The position numbers were made by a program, and so were the translations under genes. The notes below the pieces were generated by a model. That model was not told where the DNA came from and made no database searches. It was given only the letters and a program-made list of their open reading frames with translations. Shown here one piece after another: positions 7,059-11,765 of a stretch of 11,765 nt of DNA. This DNA comes from Deltaproteobacteria bacterium UBA2385. GTDB taxonomy: Bacteria; Myxococcota_A; UBA796; UBA2385. Numbering within the stretch: the stretch's first letter is position 1; each line of letters starts with the position of its first letter. The DNA is taken from NCBI GenBank assembly GCA_002343455.1, contig DDSR01000470.1:1-11765 (forward strand). Direction: 5' to 3'.

Positions 7059-7064
7059 GCTCGG

Positions 7065-7089
7065 GAGGTGAACCCCCGAAAAATGCAGC
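7065..7089 (+). repeat. Left inner terminal repeat unit (L2)
   Basis: A perfect copy of L1. A third, badly degenerate unit beginning GAGGTCAG may start another 31 bp on, at 7096. Confidence 0.7.
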
Positions 7090-7190
7090 AGTTAGGAGGT
7101 CAGAACGCCGGATTCAACGAGGGGCAGGTCTCTAAGGTGTTGAAACCAGGCACCGTGCGCTCGAGGGCACGAGCCGGAACCCCCTCGATC

Positions 7191-7215
7191 GCTGCAAAAA
7201 CCGGAGGATCACCCG
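7191..7215 (-). repeat. Right inner terminal repeat unit (R2)
   Basis: An inverted, diverged copy of the left units: GCTGCA, an A-run, then CCGGAGGATCACC on the plus strand. Its start is 31 bp from that of R1, the same period as at the left end. Confidence 0.6.
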
Positions 7216-7221
7216 ACGACC

Positions 7222-7246
7222 GCTGCAGAATTTGGAGGATCACCTC
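7222..7246 (-). repeat. Right outer terminal repeat unit (R1)
   Basis: An inverted copy: GCTGCAGAATTT, then GGAGGATCACCTC on the plus strand. GAGGTGA at the outer edge is shared with L1 in inverted orientation. Confidence 0.6.
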
Positions 7247-7257
7247 CTCCCAGCCCC

Positions 7258-7455
7258 TCAGCCCTCCTCCACGCTCCCCAGCACCGCCCACAGCACCGTC
7301 TCCGCCGGCCGCGCCGGCCACTCCGCCTGGTGCTGGAACCGGAACCGCAGGATCCTCTCGCCCTCCAGCCGCATCCAGCCCTGCCGCTCGAACTCGGTCC
7401 CGCCGGACCCGCCGCTGGACTCCTCTCGTCCGCACCAGGGACAGAGGGGCGAACA
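7258..7455 (-). pseudogene. Coding remnant with a CPWCG zinc-knuckle-like motif, no start codon
   Basis: A 65-residue open stretch on the minus strand ends at TGA 7260-7258. From about 7425 onward every codon ends in G or C, the signature of genuine genes in this window. The peptide opens CSPLCPWCGREESS, where three cysteines (C-x3-C-x2-C) resemble half of a zinc ribbon. It continues EFERQGWMRLEGERILRFRF and ends AETVLWAVLGSVEEG. No start codon precedes the Cys motif in this frame; the only internal ATG, at 7374, would give 38 residues without the knuckle. A start at 7456 in another frame would need a frameshift. It lies between the DUF4129 gene stop (7460) and the repeat-bounded element. I read it as the 3' remnant of a gene truncated by rearrangement, or a frameshifted small gene. 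Its family is unknown. Confidence 0.4.
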
Positions 7456-7459
7456 TCCT

Positions 7460-8839
7460 TCAGATCCCCCTGTAGACCTGCTTGACGCGCTCCCACTCGC
7501 TCAGCCGATCCCAGACCGTGTGATAGGTCCAGCGCGCGACCCGCTCCATCCGTCGCACATCCTCGGGGTGCACGCCCAGCCCGTACTCGACCCGGTCGCG
7601 GATCTCGGCGGCCTCGGCCAGGCCGTGGACCTCGACCCCCGAGGGCGAGATGCGCGTCAGGACGGGCCAGGCCCGGCGCAGCAGGGTGGCGGCGGGCTCG
7701 CCGGGGCGGGGCTCGACGCCGGCGTCTCCCAGGGCGATCTCGACCAGGCGCCAGCCGTTGCGGATGCGATCGGTGGGTGAGCGGCGCACCAGGGGCCGCT
7801 CGAAGTGGCGGGTGAGGAGGATGCGGCGGGACGGCCGCCAGAAGGTGAGGAGGAGGAGCAGGAACAGGACCAGCGAGGTCAGCAGGGTCATCAGCGGGTC
7901 GAGGCCCTGGCTCGGTGAGGGTCGAGCCGCCTCGCTGCGCTCCTTGTCGGGGTCCCCGCGGGCCTCGTCCCAGCGCTCCTTGACCTCGGACCTCTTCTTC
8001 TTTCCCTTGCCCTCGCCCTTCTTCGACTGCTGCTCCTGCTGCTCCTGCTGCTCGATCGGCTCGCCGCCGCCGTGCTCGCCCTCCCGATCGCCGGGCCCGG
8101 TCCGCCACAGGTAGGGCGCCAGCACCGCGGTGCCGACGCTGAGGAAGAAGGCGAGGCCGCCGACGAGGACCCAGCCCAAGCAGGAGAGGCGCGGCCGGGC
8201 GGCGCCGGACTCGCGAACAGAGCCGGCCAGCGGGGCGGAGGGGCCGAAGCGCCAGAGCTGCAGGCGGTGGCTCTCGCGGGAGATCAGGTAGCCGAGCATC
8301 AGCAGGATGCAGACGACCAGGACGACCAGGGTGTAGCCGTCCCAGATGGCCCACTTCTGGCCGGCGTGCCAGTTCTCGACGCTGCCCTTGTTCTCGGCGA
8401 CGACGATGGCGCAGGCGGTGGCGTAGACGAGGGGGACCCAGGCGCCGACCAGGGCGCGGCCGGCCCGCAGGGACCAGGCGCCGCCGATGACGAAGAGGGG
8501 GAAGAGGATGACGAAGATGGCGATGAAGGCGCCCAGGGTCCCGGCGGCCATGGCCGTGAAGACACTGAAGGCCATGCCGAGGATCCAGAAGGCGGCGAGG
8601 TTGCCGAAGAGGACCCAGTCGCGCAGGCGGGCCAGGGCGGCGAGCTGGCCGACGACGACGCCAGCGACGGTGATGCCGGCGAAGAAGGCGAGGGCGAGGA
8701 AGGACTCGGGATCGGGCTCGTGGACCAGGATCGCCAGCGAGAAGGCGGCGAACATGGTGAAGAGGAAGAGCCAGTAGACCAGCAGGGGTCTGGCGACCTC
8801 CCGCAGGCGCTGGCCGAAGGTGTCCGCCCGGGCGCTCAT
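7460..8839 (-). CDS. Polytopic membrane protein with C-terminal DUF4129-like domain
   Basis: 459 residues. ATG 8839 overlaps the stop of the DUF58 gene (ATGA 8836-8839), so it is the coupled last gene of the moxR operon. About six transmembrane segments fill residues 20-186 and another spans about 221-241. A hydrophilic linker (250-312) follows, with a QQEQQEQQ run and a Lys-rich KKGEGKGKKKR patch. One more membrane segment (315-333) leads into a soluble C-terminal domain (about 340-459). This domain, with GDAGVEPRPGEPAATLLRRAW and a helical end, resembles DUF4129, the domain that usually follows the transglutaminase core in TgpA-like proteins. Here the transglutaminase domain is absent. The partnership with MoxR and DUF58 suggests a role in maturation of envelope proteins, but the exact function is unknown. 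The open frame continues upstream inside the DUF58 gene, with shadow composition, and that part is not used. Confidence 0.8.
   Translation of the reverse strand: MSARADTFGQRLREVARPLLVYWLFLFTMFAAFSLAILVHEPDPESFLALAFFAGITVAGVVVGQLAALARLRDWVLFGNLAAFWILGMAFSVFTAMAAGTLGAFIAIFVILFPLFVIGGAWSLRAGRALVGAWVPLVYATACAIVVAENKGSVENWHAGQKWAIWDGYTLVVLVVCILLMLGYLISRESHRLQLWRFGPSAPLAGSVRESGAARPRLSCLGWVLVGGLAFFLSVGTAVLAPYLWRTGPGDREGEHGGGEPIEQQEQQEQQSKKGEGKGKKKRSEVKERWDEARGDPDKERSEAARPSPSQGLDPLMTLLTSLVLFLLLLLTFWRPSRRILLTRHFERPLVRRSPTDRIRNGWRLVEIALGDAGVEPRPGEPAATLLRRAWPVLTRISPSGVEVHGLAEAAEIRDRVEYGLGVHPEDVRRMERVARWTYHTVWDRLSEWERVKQVYRGI
8027..8053 (-). repeat. Three perfect 9-bp coding repeats (Gln/Glu linker)
   Basis: The unit CTGCTGCTC on the plus strand occurs three times in tandem, encoding Glu-Gln-Gln repeats in the linker of the DUF4129-like protein. 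Length changes here would stay in frame. Confidence 0.75.
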
Positions 8840-10584
8840 CGCGGCGCCCCCGAGCCGGCGCTCAGCCCGACGAGGCGGTGGCCGGTGCCCACACCGGGCT
8901 CCAGGCGGTAGACGGCCTCCTCGCGGCCCAAGAGCGCCGTCAGGGTGCGGTCGCCGCGCTGGCGGGCGATGAGGCGCAGGCGGCGGCGGGCCTGGTAGAG
9001 GCGGTACTCGTGGGCGGCCTGGCTGAGCTGGACCAGGGTCCGGTTCTCGTCGCTGCCGACGGGGCCGGGCAGCAGGACGAGGCGGGCCAGCAGCCGCGCC
9101 CCGGTGTGGCCGGCGCCCAGCCACTGGCGCCAGAAGGGGGGCTCCTCGGGGCCCAGGGCGTGGACCGGGGGCAGGTAGACCCAGGTGAAGCTCAGCTCGG
9201 CGAGGGCCTTGGTCGGCGGGTCGAAGAAGCGGGAGCTGACGGCGACCCCGTGGCCGGCCTCGCCCCGACCCGACAGGGCCGTGGCCATCAGGGTGTCGAC
9301 GTCCATGGCGCCCTGCCAGCAGGCGCGGGCGCCGAGATCCTGCCAGCGACGGGGGTCGGCCCCGCCCTCGACCGCCTCGGCGACGATGCTGCTGCCGACG
9401 CCGCCGACGGCGGCCACCAGGACGACCCGGTCGCCTCGTCCGTGCAGCTCGCGGGCCAGGGAGAGCCAGGTCTCGACGAGGTGATCGAGGACCTGGGCCA
9501 CGCCGATGGCGTCGTCGAGCAGGCGCCCGGGGGGCAGGAAGCTGTCCAGGACGAGCACGACCTGGCGGGTGCTGATCTCGCGGGTCTCGGGCTCGCGCAC
9601 CTGCAGGCGACCGGTGCGGATGGAGAGCCGCCAGTGGATGCGGCGGGTGTCGTCGCCGGCGTGGTACTCCTTGAAGCGGAAGGGGTCTTCGGTCGGCTGG
9701 CGGTGCGGCACGGTCAGCACATCGGGGGCCTGCAGGCGGCTGCGCGGCGGCTCGATGATGAAGAGCGGGCGGAAGCGCGGCAGGACCTTCAGCGTGGCCG
9801 TGGCGAGGCTGGCGACGCTGATGCGGGTGAAGCCCAGGGCGTCCTGGAAGCTGATCTCGGCGGGGCCGAGGTGGTGCAGGCCGCGCGGGGTGGCGCGGAA
9901 GCGGCCGGAGAGCGTGACCTGGGTGCGGCGGGCCCCGGCGCCGACGGCGTAGCGGCTCTCGGTGCGCAGGGGCGGCAGGTTGGCGTCGCGGATGATCAGG
10001 GTGAAGCCCGGCGGCACGCCGACCCGGGTCAGCAGGAAGCGCTCCTCGGCCGGCTCGCCGGCCAGCACGACCGCGGGGGAGAGCTCCCGCTGGATGTTGC
10101 TGTCCTCGCGCCCCAGCCCCCGCGCGAAGCTGCGCACCATGAAGATCGAGGCGACGCTGGAGAGGCCCAGCACGGTGTAGAAGAGCAGCAGGCTGAGCAC
10201 GGCCAGCATGCCCAGGCTGGCCCACTTGGCGCCCAGCGCCAGGGCGACGAACCACAGGCCGGTGATCAGCGCGCCCCAGCCGCGCGGGGTGAGGATGCGC
10301 AGGTGGCGGTGGACGCTGGCCAGCAGCTCGGAGAGGCCATGGCGGCCCAGCTCGTGCAGCATCCGGCGCTCGCGGCCGACCTTGATCACGACGCTGAAGA
10401 GCTGCATGGCCATCGGCGGCAGGATGAAGATCAAGGCGACCGCGGTCAGGGCGCCGCCGGTGTCGGCGACCTCGCTGACGTCGAAGAGCACGGCGCAGGC
10501 GATGGCGACGACGAAGGGCAGGAAGACGATCCCGCAGCCTTGGAGGCCGATGCCGGCGAGCGAGCGGAGCGGGTGTGGGCTCAT
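8836..10584 (-). CDS. DUF58 domain membrane protein
   Basis: 582 residues from ATG 10584, 5 bp after the MoxR gene stop and overlapping the next gene by 4 bp. Four hydrophobic segments occupy about residues 15-35, 44-67, 102-120 and 123-150; many DUF58 proteins have only two. The DUF58 signature FKEYHAGDDTRRIHWRLS is at 304-321, followed by TGRLQVREPE. A von Willebrand A-like fold then begins with VVLVLDS (Asp347), the position of the MIDAS metal site in related domains. The region 160-300 is beta-rich and likely faces the periplasm or cytoplasmic surface next to the membrane. In this family DUF58 proteins act with MoxR ATPases, often in assembly or activation of secreted or membrane proteins. 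The C-terminus is longer than usual and Arg-rich (YQARRRLRLIARQRG). The substrate is unknown. Confidence 0.9.
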   Translation of the reverse strand: MSPHPLRSLAGIGLQGCGIVFLPFVVAIACAVLFDVSEVADTGGALTAVALIFILPPMAMQLFSVVIKVGRERRMLHELGRHGLSELLASVHRHLRILTPRGWGALITGLWFVALALGAKWASLGMLAVLSLLLFYTVLGLSSVASIFMVRSFARGLGREDSNIQRELSPAVVLAGEPAEERFLLTRVGVPPGFTLIIRDANLPPLRTESRYAVGAGARRTQVTLSGRFRATPRGLHHLGPAEISFQDALGFTRISVASLATATLKVLPRFRPLFIIEPPRSRLQAPDVLTVPHRQPTEDPFRFKEYHAGDDTRRIHWRLSIRTGRLQVREPETREISTRQVVLVLDSFLPPGRLLDDAIGVAQVLDHLVETWLSLARELHGRGDRVVLVAAVGGVGSSIVAEAVEGGADPRRWQDLGARACWQGAMDVDTLMATALSGRGEAGHGVAVSSRFFDPPTKALAELSFTWVYLPPVHALGPEEPPFWRQWLGAGHTGARLLARLVLLPGPVGSDENRTLVQLSQAAHEYRLYQARRRLRLIARQRGDRTLTALLGREEAVYRLEPGVGTGHRLVGLSAGSGAPR

Positions 10585-10589
10585 GCCGT

Positions 10590-11564
10590 TCAGGCGGGCA
10601 CCGGCACCCGGGCCAGCACCTCGTCGACGTAGGCGTGGCCGGTGTCGTCGCCGCTGACGACGAGGCGGTGGGCCAGGACGTCGGGGGCCAGGACCTGCAC
10701 GTCGACCGGGCTGACGTAGTCGCGACCGGCGGCCAGGGCCTGGGCCTGGGCCACCCGGGCCAGCATCAGCACGGCGCGGGGGGAGGGGGGGGCCAGGACC
10801 CGGCTGTCGCCGCGCATCTGGGTGGCGATGGCGACGAGATAGCGCTTGACCTGCTCGGCGATGAAGATCTGCGGCACCATCGCCTGCCAGGCCAGGAACT
10901 CCTCGTGGGAGATGATGGACTGCAGATCGTCGATGACCTTGCGGGCGCCGAGGTGGACGTCCAGCAGCTCGATCTCGGCCTCGGGCGGGGGGAAGCCCAT
11001 CGAGAGCTGCATCGTGAACCGATCGAGCTGGGCCGCGGGCAGGGTGTAGGTGCCCTGGTGGTCCAGCGGGTTCATGGTCGCGATGACCTGGAAGGGTGGC
11101 GGCAGGCGGTGGGTGTGGCCCTCGACCGTGACCTGCCCCTCGGCCATGACCTCGAGCAGGGCGGACTGGGTCTTGGGCGTGGCCCGGTTGATCTCGTCGG
11201 CCAGCAGGATGTTGGTGAAGATGGGCCCCGGCTGGAACTCGAAGGCCTTGGCCCGCAGGTTGAAGACGTTGGTGCCCGTGATGTCCATGGGCAGCAGGTC
11301 GGGGGTGAACTGGATGCGCTTGAAGCGGCAGGCGACCGTCGCGGCGATGGCCCGCGCCAGCATCGTCTTGCCGGTGCCGGGCACGTCCAGCAGCAGGACG
11401 TGGCCCCCGGCCGTCATGGCCAGCAGCACCTTGGCGATGACCTCGTCCTTGCCCTTGATGACGCGGCCGATGTTCTCGACGACGGCGCGGAACTCGGTGC
11501 CGAAGCGCTGGACCTGGGCGGCACGTTCGGGATCAGCGGGCGGGCGAGGAGGGGCTGGGTTCAT
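10590..11564 (-). CDS. MoxR-family AAA+ ATPase
   Basis: 324 residues, the usual length, from ATG 11564. It is a cytoplasmic AAA+ ATPase thought to act as a chaperone for maturation of metalloenzyme or envelope complexes. Walker A is DVPGTGKT (Lys66) and Walker B is ILLADEINRA (Asp123, Glu124). Sensor 1 is in ATMNP (Asn165), and the arginine finger lies in the MoxR-typical AQLDRF (Arg182). GTY.LP.AQLDRF and F.PGPIFTNILLADE are family hallmarks. The C-terminal lid domain includes PSPRAVLMLARVAQA and the AGRDYVSPVDVQ stretch. All catalytic residues are intact. It is first in an operon with DUF58 and DUF4129-like genes, the classic MoxR neighbourhood. There is no Shine-Dalgarno sequence, but a TACACT box lies 9 nt upstream. 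The subfamily is not resolved, so no narrower symbol is given. Confidence 0.95.
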   Translation of the reverse strand: MNPAPPRPPADPERAAQVQRFGTEFRAVVENIGRVIKGKDEVIAKVLLAMTAGGHVLLLDVPGTGKTMLARAIAATVACRFKRIQFTPDLLPMDITGTNVFNLRAKAFEFQPGPIFTNILLADEINRATPKTQSALLEVMAEGQVTVEGHTHRLPPPFQVIATMNPLDHQGTYTLPAAQLDRFTMQLSMGFPPPEAEIELLDVHLGARKVIDDLQSIISHEEFLAWQAMVPQIFIAEQVKRYLVAIATQMRGDSRVLAPPSPRAVLMLARVAQAQALAAGRDYVSPVDVQVLAPDVLAHRLVVSGDDTGHAYVDEVLARVPVPA

Positions 11565-11579
11565 GGCGGGCGGAGTGTA
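11565..11579 (-). promoter_or_regulatory. Putative -10 box for the moxR operon
   Basis: On the minus strand, TACACT (11579 to 11574), preceded by GC, ends 9 nt before the moxR ATG. The spacer CCGCCCGCC has no ribosome-binding site. The 8 bases GCTACACT are identical to those before the lipoprotein operon at 1154-1161. No -35 is seen. Confidence 0.4.
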
Positions 11580-11606
11580 GCGCGGGCGAGGGGAGGGGGC
11601 GGCCCC

Positions 11607-11647
11607 AAAGAAATCGACCCCGGCGCTGCAGAGCAGGCCGGGGTCGA
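11607..11647 (-). terminator. Intrinsic terminator of the Gly-rich protein gene
   Basis: A perfect 11-bp stem (TCGACCCCGGC at 11614-11624 with GCCGGGGTCGA at 11637-11647) encloses a 12-nt loop in which CTGC/GCAG can also pair. On the minus strand it is followed by TTTCTTT (11613-11607). It lies 31 bp after the stop at 11679 and before the moxR promoter, so it separates the two units. Confidence 0.85.
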
Positions 11648-11678
11648 AGACCGTTCCGGGCGCGAAGCCCGAGGCGAA

Positions 11679-11765
11679 CTACCAGCGATCGCCGCCGCCG
11701 CCGCCGCCGCCGTAGCCGCCGCCGCCACCGCGACCGCCGCCACCGCCGCCGCGACCACCGCCGCC
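11679..11765 (-). CDS. Gly-rich C-terminal tail, probably of an RRM RNA-binding protein (partial)
   Basis: Only the last 28 codons are in the window; the rest lies beyond the right edge. The frame is open to base 11765 and ends with TAG 11681-11679. The tail is Gly runs broken by single Arg and Tyr residues and ends YGGGGGGGDRW. Such RGG/YGG-like tails end small bacterial RRM-domain RNA-binding proteins, which bind single-stranded RNA in the cytoplasm and are often cold-responsive. The RRM itself cannot be seen, so the assignment is inferred. An in-frame stop at a sensible place followed by a strong terminator supports this being a real gene end. The codons are GGC/GGT, and a (GCC)7 microsatellite on the plus strand (11691-11711) makes this spot prone to length change. 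Another Gly-rich protein is possible. Confidence 0.7.
   Translation of the reverse strand, partial: GGGGRGGGGGGRGGGGGYGGGGGGGDRW

Larger units (their letters stand above)
7034..7246. mobile_element. Compact element with paired inverted terminal repeats (MITE-like, IS21-type ends?)
   Basis: Each end carries two copies of a 25-bp unit spaced exactly 31 bp apart. The left units are direct copies (starts at 7034 and 7065); the right units are inverted (starts at 7191 and 7222). The unit reads GAGGTGAACCCCCG, an A/T run, then TGCAGC on the left. On the right it reads GCTGCA, an A/T run, then GGAGGATCACC. Outermost TGA/TCA ends are at 7038 and 7242. The roughly 100 bp between the inner units encode no recognisable transposase. 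Multiple sub-terminal repeats that bind the transposase are known for IS21-family elements, so this may be an internally deleted or non-autonomous IS21-like relic. I see no flanking target duplication. The family assignment is inference. Confidence 0.55.

Noticed and set aside
7034..7246. CRISPR array
   Set aside because: There are only four repeats, in inverted pairs, with 6-bp gaps and no cas genes; terminal repeats of a mobile element fit better.
7100..7456. Minus-strand frame of 118 codons across the right end of the repeat element
   Set aside because: Its third-position G/C falls off where the other frame (7258-7455) is nearly perfect, and it runs through the terminal repeats.
8072..8911. 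Plus-strand open frame of 279 codons antisense to the DUF4129-like gene
   Set aside because: It is an acidic low-complexity shadow of membrane-segment codons on the other strand.
8878..10632. Long plus-strand open frame of 584 codons antisense to DUF58
   Set aside because: It is made of Ala/Gly/Asp/Glu/Gln-rich low-complexity sequence mirroring the high-GC codons of the real gene, with no domain. The minus-strand gene has clear motifs.
11561..11758. Ala-rich minus-strand frame near the right edge
   Set aside because: It is a frame-shifted reading of the Gly-rich tail that crosses the terminator and overlaps the moxR start.

Overview
The window is very GC-rich, and almost every real codon ends in G or C. 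It is packed with short exported lipoproteins, some followed by Gly/Asp-rich linkers, and it carries a MoxR/DUF58/DUF4129 cassette. Together these suggest a Gram-negative bacterium of the Myxococcota/deltaproteobacterial type. That placement is an inference from composition and gene style; there is no rRNA or other phylogenetic marker apart from a fragment of valS.

Layout. (1) 1-1092, plus strand: 3' part of valS. (2) 1170-4895, plus strand: a tight run of five envelope genes, made up of two small lipoproteins, a probable outer-membrane beta-barrel protein, a lipocalin-like lipoprotein and a lipoprotein zinc metallopeptidase (HExxH-18-E). The first four genes overlap stop to start, so they are probably translationally coupled. 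(3) 4899-6781, minus strand: two tandem paralogous secreted proteins of unknown function, convergent with the peptidase gene with only 3 bp between the stop codons. (4) 6782-7457: mostly non-coding. It holds a G-rich tract, a compact element of about 213 bp with paired inverted terminal repeats that looks like a non-autonomous IS21-type relic, and a short, apparently beheaded coding remnant with a CPWCG knuckle. (5) 7460-11564, minus strand: an operon of a MoxR-family AAA+ ATPase, a DUF58 membrane protein and a polytopic DUF4129-like membrane protein. This set is usually associated with chaperone or metal-insertion-like maturation of envelope or periplasmic proteins. (6) 11607-11765, minus strand: an intrinsic terminator and the Gly-rich C-terminal tail of a gene entering from the right edge, probably an RRM RNA-binding protein.

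Two themes run across the window. First, the first genes of the transcription units (starts at 1170, 3639, 6781 and 11564) lack a Shine-Dalgarno sequence but have a CTA[C/T]NCT box ending 5-9 nt before the ATG. This suggests leaderless or near-leaderless transcription. Internal operon genes, by contrast, often have GGGAG/GGAGG-like sites. Second, most exported proteins here have extremely short signal peptides with no Lys or Arg before the hydrophobic run. For two of them no upstream in-frame start exists that could lengthen the signal.

No CRISPR array, tRNA, rRNA or intact transposase gene was seen.
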